From NCBI RefSeq assembly GCF_017745095.1, contig NZ_JAGHZZ010000002.1, positions 248,001 to 312,000 on the forward strand: a stretch of 64,000 bases of DNA, in the 5' to 3' direction. The notes under the pieces are model-generated. The model worked only from the letters and a program-made list of their open reading frames with translations. It made no database searches and had not been told where the DNA came from. The stretch is from Sporocytophaga sp. Its GTDB lineage: Bacteria > Bacteroidota > Bacteroidia > Cytophagales > Cytophagaceae. Within the stretch, counting starts at the first letter, position 1. Every line of letters begins with the position of its first letter. A program made the translations under genes and the position numbers. Shown here one piece after another: positions 28,079 through 36,516 of the stretch.

Positions 28079-28293
28079 ACCTACTTTCTCACCCCATTAT
28101 TTTTGTCATCAAAACAACATACCTCCTCCCACTTGGTTAAATACAATTAAAATACCAAAACAATCAAACAGAAAAATTAAACCTACTTTCAAAAATTTTA
28201 TATATTTTTAAACAATTTAAGTTATTTTTCAAACCTACTTTTAGCATTAACTTACTTTTAAATAAAAAATAGATCATTTTTCAAACCTGTTTT
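28079..28293. repeat. ACCTACTTT-like direct repeats upstream of the nitrate import operon
   Basis: Exact ACCTACTTT at 28079, 28181 and 28233, with variants ACTTACTTT at 28250 and ACCTGTTTT at 28285. Two copies sit in an exact 13-base repeat ATTTTTCAAACCT at 28224 and 28276, 52 bp apart (about five helical turns). Candidate binding sites for a second regulator. Confidence 0.4.
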
Positions 28294-28361
28294 AAGAAAA
28301 AACAAATAAAAATATAACTTTTTCTATTTACCTTTTTCTTAAAAAAAGAACTTTCACGTTT

Positions 28362-28378
28362 TACGTAAGATTTACGTA
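28362..28378. promoter_or_regulatory. tandem TACGTA boxes upstream of the porin-nrt operon
   Basis: TACGTA at 28362-28367 and 28373-28378, exactly 11 bp apart, about 48 and 59 bases upstream of the predicted start near 28423. This is comparable to the placement in front of nirB. Confidence 0.5.
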
Positions 28379-28408
28379 TTTTTACTTATCAGTCTAATTT
28401 TTATTACA

Positions 28409-28416
28409 TACATTTG
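28409..28416 (+). promoter_or_regulatory. porin-nrt operon promoter -7 box (TACATTTG)
   Basis: TACATTTG fits TAnnTTTG. No -33 TTG at the right distance, which again points to activation by a bound regulator. Predicted start near 28423. Confidence 0.5.
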
Positions 28417-28543
28417 ATTATATACTTCAACAAACTGAAAGGAGGCCCTCAAAAACATAATCCTTAATCCCGAAAACTAACCTGAGAAAGAAAAACCTAA
28501 CAAGCAATTAAACAAATCTTAAATCCCTTTAAATCCCTGGAAT

Positions 28544-30073
28544 ATGAAAAAAAGATTTTTACATAAAGTGCTTTTAATACTCACCTTATGCTTGTTTGCA
28601 CTTGAGAAGGAAGGATTTTCTCAATTACTTATAAACGCCCAACTAAGAACCCGTACTGAAATTCGTGACGGACAGGGCACCTTACCACTACCACATCAAA
28701 CTCCTTCCGTTTTCACATCGCAGAGGACTCGTCTGAACATTGGCTACGGTATGGATAAGTTAAGGCTCTTTACATCCATTCAGGACATTAGAGTTTGGGG
28801 GCAGGACGCTTCTACAATATCCAATATTGACGGGAATAAACTGTTCCTGCATGAAGCTTGGGGCGAAATCGTATTTAATGACACAATTCACTTCAAAACC
28901 TTTAAAAACGTATCATTTAAGCTAGGTAGGCAAGAGCTTGTATATGATGACGAACGTCTGCTAGGAGGCTTAAACTGGCTTCAACAAGGTAGAAGACATG
29001 ATGCTGCAGTACTAAAGTTTGCCAAAGGCACATGGACTGCAGATCTTGGAGCTGCATTCAATCAACAAAGGGAACTAAAAAATACAGGTAACCTATACTA
29101 TGGCGTTCCTGGAACCCAGATTGCTACAGACAGCGCAAACGTAGCTGCACCTGCTGGCACTAACTTTATAGGAACCATGTACAAAAGCATGCAATTCTTA
29201 TATGTATCTAAAGAAATAGGCTTTTCAAAAGCAACATTCCTGCTATTTAAAGATGACTTTCAAAAACCTATTGCAGGCGGAAAATTTACGAAAGGAACTA
29301 ACAGCCGTGTCACTGTAGGAGGTAACATCTTCGGTACTCTGATGAGAAAGCACAAAATAGATGCCTCATTCTTTTATCAGGGAAATAAAGACAAACTGGG
29401 AAATAAAATGGATGCTTACATGGCATCATTATCAACCATGTTTGCTATTGACAGAAAGTTAAGTTTAGGACTTGGAGGTGACTACCTTTCAGGTAACAAC
29501 ACAACCAAAAGCGGAGAAGTTAACCACAGATTCGATCCGCTCTATGGCACACCGCATAAGTTCTGGGGATACATGGACTATTTCTACGTTGCAGATGCAT
29601 ATGGAGTACAAGGAAATGTAGCGAAAAATCCAGGTTTAATAGATCTATTCTTGAAAAGCAGATACAAACTAAAAGACAATTTACTTCTAAGCCTTGACAT
29701 CCACGAATTCTATGCTGGAAATAAAGTAGCTGACGAAACTGCTCCTGGAAAAACCCTTGACAGCAGATTAGGTACTGAATTTGACTTTGTATTGAATTAC
29801 AACTTCACAAAACAAATCGGAATAGAAGCAGGCTACAGCCTTATGCTAGGCACCAACACCCTGGATAGATTAAAGAGAGGTGGAAATCAGGGCGCAATAG
29901 CAGCAACAGCAAATGCTCCATACATCAACAAAAGAAATAACGGCAACTGGGCATATCTGATGATAACCATAAGACCAGACTTGTTAGGTCAGATCAACGA
30001 CAAACTGGCATCACTTGTAAAATCAGTAGATGGACTTAGAAAAGATGTAGACACGTTGAACCAAGCAAAATAA
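28544..30073 (+). CDS. alginate-export-type outer-membrane porin, putative nitrate channel
   Basis: A 509-residue protein with signal peptide (MKKRFLHKVLLILTLCLFAL...GFS) and the Alginate_exp barrel pattern: LINAQLRTRTEIRDGQG, FTSQRTRLNIGYGMDKLRLFTSIQDIRVWG, FKLGRQELVYDDERLLGGLNWLQQGRRHDAAVLKF, FDFVLNYNFTKQIGIEAGYSLML. After the last strands comes a short coiled-coil tail (INDKLASLVKSVDGLRKDVDTL). It is the first gene of the nitrate import operon, directly before nrtA. I infer that it lets nitrate or nitrite cross the outer membrane; nothing in the sequence argues for alginate. Confidence 0.85.
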   Translation: MKKRFLHKVLLILTLCLFALEKEGFSQLLINAQLRTRTEIRDGQGTLPLPHQTPSVFTSQRTRLNIGYGMDKLRLFTSIQDIRVWGQDASTISNIDGNKLFLHEAWGEIVFNDTIHFKTFKNVSFKLGRQELVYDDERLLGGLNWLQQGRRHDAAVLKFAKGTWTADLGAAFNQQRELKNTGNLYYGVPGTQIATDSANVAAPAGTNFIGTMYKSMQFLYVSKEIGFSKATFLLFKDDFQKPIAGGKFTKGTNSRVTVGGNIFGTLMRKHKIDASFFYQGNKDKLGNKMDAYMASLSTMFAIDRKLSLGLGGDYLSGNNTTKSGEVNHRFDPLYGTPHKFWGYMDYFYVADAYGVQGNVAKNPGLIDLFLKSRYKLKDNLLLSLDIHEFYAGNKVADETAPGKTLDSRLGTEFDFVLNYNFTKQIGIEAGYSLMLGTNTLDRLKRGGNQGAIAATANAPYINKRNNGNWAYLMITIRPDLLGQINDKLASLVKSVDGLRKDVDTLNQAK

Positions 30074-30094
30074 CCTTACTAAACAATGACCTTT

Positions 30095-31324
30095 ATGAAA
30101 AAATTACTAAATAAAATAGGCGTAGCATTTCTTCTTGCAATTGTACTGCTCACACTCCCATCAGTAACAAACGCCCCGGCATCAGAGCCAAAAGAAAAAC
30201 ATTCTGTAATAAAACTGGGCTTCATTCCCCTTACAGATTGCTCACCTATTGTGATGGCAAAAGAATACGGACTATTTAAAAAATATGGTGTGGAAGTAGA
30301 AGTTTCAAAAGAAGCTTCGTGGGCAAATGTGAGAGATAAGATATTAACCGGAGAGCTAGATGGAGCACATTGTCTGTTCGGGATGCCCTTCTCTGTATAT
30401 ACAGGCATAGGAGGCAAAGCTGGCTCTGAAATGAAAATAGCTATGATCCTCAATGTTAACGGACAAGCTATAACATTATCTAAAGAATTCTGCGGCAAAG
30501 TCGGCTTTAAACAAATAAGCAAAGTAAGCCCTGCGATTTCCGAAAAAACAAAATCTAAAGAAGTCATAGTAGCCGCCACCTTTCCCGGAGGAACTCATGA
30601 TATATGGATGAGAAACTGGCTTGCAATGGCAGGAGTTAACCAAAATTCTGTTAAACAAATCACTATCCCTCCTCCGCAAATGGTGGCTAACATGAAAGTT
30701 GGCAATATGGATGCTTTCTGTGTAGGTGAACCTTGGAACGGAGTTGCTGTAAAACAAGGCGTCGGTTTCACACAGATTGCAACTCAGGATATGTGGAAAG
30801 ACCATCCGGAAAAAGCTCTTGTAGTAAATAAAAAATTCTCAGAAGAACGTCGTGAGGATCTGAAAAAAGTAATGATGGCTATCATTGAAGCTTGTAAACT
30901 ACTTGACAAAGCTGGAAACAGAAAACAATCTGCTTCAATCATTGGAAAGGTAAGTTATGTGAATGCTCCATCTGATGTGATTGATAACAGACTGGCCGGC
31001 ATTTATGACCTGGGCTGCGACCAGGGACAGGAAGTATATAAAGACTATATGTTTTTCCACAAAAATGGATCGGTGAACTATCCAAGAAAAGCACATGCCA
31101 TTTGGTTTATGGCCCAATATGTAAGATTTGGCCTTCTTGATGCAGCTCCTGATTATAAGGCTATAGCAGACAAACTCATCCTTCAGGATCTGTATAAAGA
31201 AGTAGCTGCAGAAATGAAAATCCCAATCCCTGCAGATGATATGAAACCATTTTCTTTAACCTTTGACAAGACAGTGTTTGATCCTTCCAATCCGGAAGCG
31301 TATTTGAAAGTATGTAAGAAATAA
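30095..31324 (+). CDS. nrtA: NrtA/CmpA-like nitrate ABC transporter substrate-binding protein
   Basis: A 409-residue periplasmic protein starting MKKLLNKIGVAFLLAIVLLTLPSVTNA. An ATG three codons upstream (30086) is possible, but MKKLLNK makes the better signal. No lipobox cysteine, so it is probably soluble in the periplasm, unlike cyanobacterial NrtA. The core has family motifs IKLGFIPLTDCSPIVMAKEYGLFKKYGVEVEVSKE, ATFPGGTHDIWMRNWLAMAGVNQ, and MKVGNMDAFCVGEPWNGVAVKQGVGF. It delivers nitrate (possibly nitrite) to the NrtB/NrtC-like pair next in the operon. Length and motifs are normal. Confidence 0.92.
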   Translation: MKKLLNKIGVAFLLAIVLLTLPSVTNAPASEPKEKHSVIKLGFIPLTDCSPIVMAKEYGLFKKYGVEVEVSKEASWANVRDKILTGELDGAHCLFGMPFSVYTGIGGKAGSEMKIAMILNVNGQAITLSKEFCGKVGFKQISKVSPAISEKTKSKEVIVAATFPGGTHDIWMRNWLAMAGVNQNSVKQITIPPPQMVANMKVGNMDAFCVGEPWNGVAVKQGVGFTQIATQDMWKDHPEKALVVNKKFSEERREDLKKVMMAIIEACKLLDKAGNRKQSASIIGKVSYVNAPSDVIDNRLAGIYDLGCDQGQEVYKDYMFFHKNGSVNYPRKAHAIWFMAQYVRFGLLDAAPDYKAIADKLILQDLYKEVAAEMKIPIPADDMKPFSLTFDKTVFDPSNPEAYLKVCKK

Positions 31325-31359
31325 AATAACAACATTAACCTTTACTAAATAGCATTAAA

Positions 31360-32175
31360 ATGGACAAGTCCAATCAACAATTAGGAGCCGCGACTTTAAA
31401 AGTCGTCACCTACAGAACAGGAAGGTTTTTATATTTCCTTCTGGGGATGTCATTCATGTTGATCATCTGGCATGTAGCAAGCCTTTCCACAGATGGAGAA
31501 CTTCCCGGCCCGATACAAACGTTCTCTGTATTCTATGACCTTGTAAGTCATCCTTTTTACGACAATGGGCCAAATGATAAAGGGATAGGCAATCAATTGC
31601 TAAGTTCATTAGAAAGAGTCACTAAAGGGTTTATAATTGGTTCAGTTATAGCAATCCCTCTCGGACTTATCATGGGTTCAAGTACCCTGGGAATGAACCT
31701 TCTGAATCCAATGGTACAGGTATTAAGACCAGTATCCCCTCTAGCCTGGTTTCCGATTGGACTTGTTGCATTTCAGTCTGCTCAGACATCAACTGTGTTC
31801 GTAATCATCATTACATCACTTTGGCCCACGCTTATTAATACGGCCTTTGGAGTGTCAACAATTCCACAGGATCATAAAAACGTAGCCAAAGCATTCGGAT
31901 TTTCTACTTTCAAGTACATAACAAAAGTATTACTTCCGTTTACCTTGCCACATATTATAACAGGATTAAGACTAAGTGTAGGTATTGCCTGGATGGTTAT
32001 TGTAGCAGCAGAAATGCTTTCCGGTGGAGTTGGTATCGGATTCTTTGTATGGGACAGCTGGAATGCTTTAAGTCTTGAAAAAGTATTTTCTGCAATATTA
32101 ATCATCGGCCTTGTAGGCTTCGTTCTTGACAAAACTTTTAAATCACTACAAACCAGATACTCCTATGATAGCTAA
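31360..32175 (+). CDS. nrtB: nitrate ABC transporter permease NrtB
   Basis: A 271-residue inner-membrane permease with about six transmembrane helices. Family features are ELPGPIQTFSVFYDLVSHPFYDNG near the start, PLAWFPIGLVAF, and the cytoplasmic EAA loop (KNVAKAFGFSTFKYITKVLLPFTLPHIITGLRLSVGIAWMVIVAAEML) that docks with the ATPase. Its last codons overlap the ATPase start by 11 bases, so translation is coupled. Confidence 0.94.
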   Translation: MDKSNQQLGAATLKVVTYRTGRFLYFLLGMSFMLIIWHVASLSTDGELPGPIQTFSVFYDLVSHPFYDNGPNDKGIGNQLLSSLERVTKGFIIGSVIAIPLGLIMGSSTLGMNLLNPMVQVLRPVSPLAWFPIGLVAFQSAQTSTVFVIIITSLWPTLINTAFGVSTIPQDHKNVAKAFGFSTFKYITKVLLPFTLPHIITGLRLSVGIAWMVIVAAEMLSGGVGIGFFVWDSWNALSLEKVFSAILIIGLVGFVLDKTFKSLQTRYSYDS

Positions 32176-33034
32176 TACAAATATCCTTTCAGAAGATAAA
32201 GTAAAAGAGAGCATCCTGCTTCGTCCGGTAAGCATTGAGGTAAAAGATGTAACTGTAAGCTTCCCAACTCCCAAAGGCGAATACATTGCGGTAAAGAACA
32301 TAGACCTTGAAATAAGAAAAGGTGAAATCATCTCACTTATTGGTCACTCTGGTTGCGGAAAATCCACTCTGATGAGCACTATAAGTGGAATGGTAAAACC
32401 AAGCAAAGGAGAAGTGATAGTTAACGGTAAAAAAGTAACCGGTGCTGGCCCAGACAGAGGAATTGTTTTCCAGAACTATTCTCTATTACCCTGGCTTACG
32501 GTATACGAAAATATCTATGAAGCCGTTGATTCATGCATAAAAGGTATTTCAACAGATGAAAAACACGCAATCGTTGAAGAAAATCTTGCAATGGTAAACC
32601 TTACTCCTCATCAGGATAAACTTCCTAAGCAACTATCAGGAGGTATGAAGCAAAGAGTAGCTATAGCAAGAGCGTTTGCAATCAATCCTAGTGTCTTGCT
32701 TCTGGATGAGCCCTTCGGCGCTCTTGATGCATTAACCAAAGGAAGCATGCACGTAGAGCTTTTGAAACTCTGGAATCTGGACAATAGAAACAAAACTATT
32801 ATAATGGTTACTCACGATATCGAAGAGGCTATCTTCTTATCAGATAGAATCGTTGTTTTAAATAATGGTCCGGCAGCAACTATAAAAGAAATTGAAATAG
32901 TTGGTTTGCCAAGACCTAGAAACAAAAAAGATATCGTAAATTTACCTGAGTATAAATCCATAAGAGAACGACTCCTTAACTTGTTGGTAGAGAAATTTTC
33001 GATTGAGGACGACGGAGTTAAATTTGAGGAATAG
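32165..33034 (+). CDS. nrtD: nitrate ABC transporter ATP-binding protein
   Basis: A 289-residue ATPase. I take the ATG at 32165 (MIANTNILSEDKVKES); an earlier ATG at 32126 would lie deep in nrtB. Motifs: Walker A GHSGCGKST, Q-loop VFQNYSLLPWLTVYENI, signature LSGGMKQRVAIARA, Walker B VLLLDEPFGALD, H-loop VTHDIEEA. It is a single ATPase domain without the NrtA-like regulatory extension of cyanobacterial NrtC, so it is NrtD/NasD-like and probably works as a homodimer. Confidence 0.93.
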   Translation: MIANTNILSEDKVKESILLRPVSIEVKDVTVSFPTPKGEYIAVKNIDLEIRKGEIISLIGHSGCGKSTLMSTISGMVKPSKGEVIVNGKKVTGAGPDRGIVFQNYSLLPWLTVYENIYEAVDSCIKGISTDEKHAIVEENLAMVNLTPHQDKLPKQLSGGMKQRVAIARAFAINPSVLLLDEPFGALDALTKGSMHVELLKLWNLDNRNKTIIMVTHDIEEAIFLSDRIVVLNNGPAATIKEIEIVGLPRPRNKKDIVNLPEYKSIRERLLNLLVEKFSIEDDGVKFEE

Positions 33035-33066
33035 AACCTTGTTCAAGGTTAGTGTAAAGGTTAGTA

Positions 33067-33105
33067 CAAATAAGCTGTGGGCATTTATGCCTGCAGCCTT
33101 ATTTG
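33067..33105 (+). promoter_or_regulatory. hairpin between nrtD and the nitrate reductase gene
   Basis: CAAATAAG pairs with CTTATTTG (8 bp), continues through CTG, two G-T wobbles and GGCAT/ATGCC with one bulge, and has a very short loop. No T-run follows, so it is more likely a processing, stability or translation-control element than a terminator. An adjacent AACCTTG-TT-CAAGGTT repeat lies at 33035-33050. Confidence 0.4.
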
Positions 33106-33121
33106 TTAATATAAATGCCGG

Positions 33122-36100
33122 ATGCCTGCAAAAAAAAACATATCAAAAACAACCTGTAACTATTGTGGATCAGGATGCGGTGTTATCGTTAAAAAAGATA
33201 CCACCGGCAAAATCACAGTATCAGGTGACCAAGACCATCCGGCAAACAAAGGAGTACTCTGCTCAAAAGGAATTGCACTCCATAGCAAAATTTCCGACCA
33301 TAGCGACAGGATATTATATCCTGAAATGCGATGGAACAGAAATATGCCAAGACAAAGGGTAAGCTGGGATACAGCTCTGGAAAGAGCAGCAGCTGTATTC
33401 AAAACTTTCATTTCCAAATACGGGCCCGATTCAGTGGGTTTTTATATTTCAGGACAATGCCTTACCGAAGAATATTATTTAATTGACAAACTCGTCAAGG
33501 GCTTTCTTGGAACAAACAATATCGACACCAATGCCCTCATTTGTGCAGGATCAGAATTCATTGCAAACAAACTTGTTTTTGGTGCGGATGCCATTCCGGG
33601 ATCCATTGAAGATCTTGAACTTGCAGACTGTTTTTTCATTACCGATGCCAATCCTTTCCGTTCAAACCCAATTGTATTCAAACGACTGGAAGCATATAGA
33701 GCCAGCAATCCTGAAGTGAAAATAATCATTGCAGATTCAAGAAGAACAGAGTCTTGTGATATCGCAGATATTCACCTTCAATTGAAACCTGGCACTGAAA
33801 TTATCCTTTACAGGGCCATAGGAAGGTTTCTTATAGAAAACAACCTAATTGATAAAAACTTCATAGAACAGCATACAGAAGGCTTTAATGAATATAAAAA
33901 TAAAGCGATGGAGAAGTCGCTCGAAGAAGCTTCTGCCATATGTGATATCCCTGTTCACGACTTAATACTTGCAGCAGAATTTATAGGCAAAGCCAAAGGC
34001 TTCATACCTATGTGGTCTGCTGGCAATAACCAAAGTGCAACAGACATTAATAAAAATCTTTCATTAATAAACCTTTCTCTGATAACCGGCCAAGTCGGGA
34101 AAAAGGGCTGCGGGCCCTTTCCTCTTTCAGATCAGCCAAACACAATTACAGGAACAGAAGCCGGAGGTCTTTCCAATTTTCTTCCTGCTCGCAGAAGCAT
34201 AGTTAATCCTGAGCACAGAGAGGAGATTGCAAAATATTGGGGAGTACCATCAATCTCTGATAAAAGAGGATACACAGACACAGAACTTTTCGACAATCTG
34301 CTTTCCGGAAGACTCAAAGCTATCTGGATTATCAACACAAATCCTTTGGTGAGCTTGCCTTCTGCAAGAAATGTCGAGGTTGCGTTGAAGAATGCAAAGT
34401 TTGTAATCGTACAGGACATATCTTTAAAATCAGAAACAGTACCATTTGCAGATCTTATACTGCCGGCAGCTGGCTGGCTTGAGAAAGAGGGTACTGTAAC
34501 CGCTCAAGGAAGAAGAATAAGTATTGCACATAAACTTAGCAGTGCCCCGGGAGAGGCTATTCCTGGTGTTGAAATCATATCCCGATTCGCTTCTAAAATA
34601 GGATTTGGAAATGTATTCAACTATGAAAAAACCTCTGATATATTTCTTGAATATAGCAGAATAACAAAGCAAACGAACTTTGATATCAGCAATATTAATA
34701 TTGAACTCCTTCTTCAAAAAGGATCAATGCAATGGCCATTCGAATCTTCTTCAGGAAACAGTACTAAAATATTATATTCAGATCATAGATTTAACACAGC
34801 CTCTGGTAAAGCTAATTTTTACTCAGTAGCCAAAAGTCATATTCCATATGAACTTAGTCAGAACTACCCTTTAATCCTTACCTCTGGGCAGACTAAAGAT
34901 CATTGGCATGCCTTTAGCAGTTCTGGAAAACTCGTAAAAGTGAACCAACAGACTGATAAGCCATTTCTGGAAATCAATAAAGATGACGCATTGAACCGAG
35001 GCATTAAGAATGGTGATGTTGTAGAGGTATTTAATGAAACAGGTACTGTGAAAGTGACAGCTCAGTATTCTACAGATATAAAAAAAGGAGTTGTTTTTCT
35101 TCCATTACAGTGGGGGAATATTCTAAATAACGATTTGGAAAGAATGTCTGCATCTCCCCATACAGGACTTGATCAAATGGTTACTACCTCAGGTTCTGGA
35201 TTATCAGTCGTTCAGGTTAAAAAATATAATAAGAAAAAAGAAAAGATAATAGTCATTGGGGCGGGTGTGGGCTCCAGTCAATTTGTTCGAAAATATCGTA
35301 CACTAAATCCTGATGATGAAATCCATATTTTCAGCAAGGAAAAAAATCTTTTCTACAACAGGATCATGCTTCCAGGCTATATAAGCGGGAAACAAGACTG
35401 GAATAATCTTGTCAGGATCAATGAAGATGAACTTAATACATCGAAAATCTTTCTTCACAGGAGCACTTCCATAACTTCGATTGACCCTGGAGATAAAGTG
35501 ATCACAGACCATACTGGAAAAATTCACTCTTATGATGTTTTGATCATCGCTACGGGCAGCAGACCTGCACTTCCGAGAGAAGTTCCCAAAATTCAGGGAA
35601 TATTTACTATGAGGAGTAAAGAAGATGCTGATAAATTTAAAAGATCTATTTCCCCCGAAAGCAATGTAGTAATAGCAGGTGGAGGATTATTAGGGCTCGA
35701 ACTTGCAGATGCGCTTACTCAGCTTTCTATAAAAGTCTCCGTTGTACACCGGTCTTCAAGACTGATGAACAAACAGTTAGACGCAACTTCAAGTAGTTTT
35801 TTGCATGAAGAACTATCCGATAGAAACATTAGTTTCTACTACAATGATGAAGTTCTTTCTCATTTGGGAAAAGATAAAATTACGGGTGTAAAATTAAAAT
35901 CAGGAAAAGATCTTAGTTGCGATGTACTCGTATATACGATTGGTACGAAACCCAATATTGAACTTGCCCAATTAGCAGGACTAAATTGCAACCGAGGAAT
36001 CGTTGTTAATGAATATCTGAAAACCAACAATCCTAACATATTTGCAATCGGCGAAGTAGCAGAGTTTGATAAATCCTTGTTTGAAAGCTCTACTGCAGCT

Positions 36101-36493
36101 GAGGAGCAGGCAGATGTTGTGGCGGGATTTCTAAATGGTGACGAAACGAAGTCTTATTCAGGAACATTACCCGTCAATGTACTCACAGTTTCAGGCTTTG
36201 ATATTTGCTCTATAGGCATGATAGAAGTGCCAGGAAAGAAGGAAGATGAGTTTGAAGAAATTGTATATATTGATAAATCTAAAAGATATTACAAAAAATG
36301 TATAGTGCAGAATGACAGACTTGTCGGGGCAATACTAGTTGGTGACAAATCAGAGTTTCCTGAATTTAAAAATCTGATACTACGCAAAGTTGAACTCGCA
36401 GACAAAAGAGTTTCTTTATTGCTTTCAAATAAAAACAAGCACGCAGAATCTGATCAAATTACCTCCTTTGATCTGGGACATACATACAGATAA
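33122..36493 (+). CDS. assimilatory nitrate reductase fused to a NirB-like FAD/NAD(P)H domain
   Basis: A 1,123-residue fusion. Residues 1-690 are a molybdopterin oxidoreductase of the NarB/NasA/NapA type: [4Fe-4S] ligands C12, C15, C19 and C47, probable molybdenum ligand C141 (NALICAGSEF), and the bis-MGD-binding C-terminal fold (TSGQTKDHWHAFSSSGKL, FLPLQWG). Residues about 708-1110 are a pyridine-nucleotide disulfide reductase fold like the N-terminus of NirB: IVIGAGVGSSQF, FYNRIMLPGYISG, IIATGSRPALP, GGGLLGLELADAL, IFAIGEVAEF. The BFD [2Fe-2S] domain that follows in NirB is absent. The enzyme can plausibly take electrons from NAD(P)H itself, but needs a one-electron carrier between FAD and the iron-sulfur cluster; the rubredoxin protein 23 bases downstream is the obvious candidate. 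Confidence 0.92.
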   Translation: MPAKKNISKTTCNYCGSGCGVIVKKDTTGKITVSGDQDHPANKGVLCSKGIALHSKISDHSDRILYPEMRWNRNMPRQRVSWDTALERAAAVFKTFISKYGPDSVGFYISGQCLTEEYYLIDKLVKGFLGTNNIDTNALICAGSEFIANKLVFGADAIPGSIEDLELADCFFITDANPFRSNPIVFKRLEAYRASNPEVKIIIADSRRTESCDIADIHLQLKPGTEIILYRAIGRFLIENNLIDKNFIEQHTEGFNEYKNKAMEKSLEEASAICDIPVHDLILAAEFIGKAKGFIPMWSAGNNQSATDINKNLSLINLSLITGQVGKKGCGPFPLSDQPNTITGTEAGGLSNFLPARRSIVNPEHREEIAKYWGVPSISDKRGYTDTELFDNLLSGRLKAIWIINTNPLVSLPSARNVEVALKNAKFVIVQDISLKSETVPFADLILPAAGWLEKEGTVTAQGRRISIAHKLSSAPGEAIPGVEIISRFASKIGFGNVFNYEKTSDIFLEYSRITKQTNFDISNINIELLLQKGSMQWPFESSSGNSTKILYSDHRFNTASGKANFYSVAKSHIPYELSQNYPLILTSGQTKDHWHAFSSSGKLVKVNQQTDKPFLEINKDDALNRGIKNGDVVEVFNETGTVKVTAQYSTDIKKGVVFLPLQWGNILNNDLERMSASPHTGLDQMVTTSGSGLSVVQVKKYNKKKEKIIVIGAGVGSSQFVRKYRTLNPDDEIHIFSKEKNLFYNRIMLPGYISGKQDWNNLVRINEDELNTSKIFLHRSTSITSIDPGDKVITDHTGKIHSYDVLIIATGSRPALPREVPKIQGIFTMRSKEDADKFKRSISPESNVVIAGGGLLGLELADALTQLSIKVSVVHRSSRLMNKQLDATSSSFLHEELSDRNISFYYNDEVLSHLGKDKITGVKLKSGKDLSCDVLVYTIGTKPNIELAQLAGLNCNRGIVVNEYLKTNNPNIFAIGEVAEFDKSLFESSTAAEEQADVVAGFLNGDETKSYSGTLPVNVLTVSGFDICSIGMIEVPGKKEDEFEEIVYIDKSKRYYKKCIVQNDRLVGAILVGDKSEFPEFKNLILRKVELADKRVSLLLSNKNKHAESDQITSFDLGHTYR

Positions 36494-36516
36494 AGCAAAA
36501 GATCCTAAGAATAGAA

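Larger units (their letters stand above)
27997..28543. other. control region of the porin-nrt-nar-moa operon
   Basis: 547 bases without a gene. It holds the terminator of the sensor/regulator operon (28018-28048), five ACCTACTTT-like units (28079-28293), two TACGTA boxes 11 bp apart (28362-28378), a TACATTTG -7 box (28409-28416), and a long leader of about 120 bases before the porin ATG. Confidence 0.6.

Noticed and set aside
28079-28293. CRISPR array
   Set aside because: The repeated units are only about 9-13 bases, variable and irregularly spaced; no cas genes anywhere in the window.
28544-30073. Alginate secretion gene
   Set aside because: No alginate biosynthesis genes are nearby; the context is purely nitrate uptake, so the family name is not taken as function.
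33035-33121. Molybdenum-cofactor riboswitch before the reductase gene
   Set aside because: The hairpins are too simple and short for the known Moco aptamer, and the spacer is inside an operon.
33003-33362. 119-residue ORF spanning the nrtD-nitrate reductase gap
   Set aside because: It runs out of frame through the end of nrtD, the hairpin region and the iron-sulfur motif of the reductase; no motif of its own.
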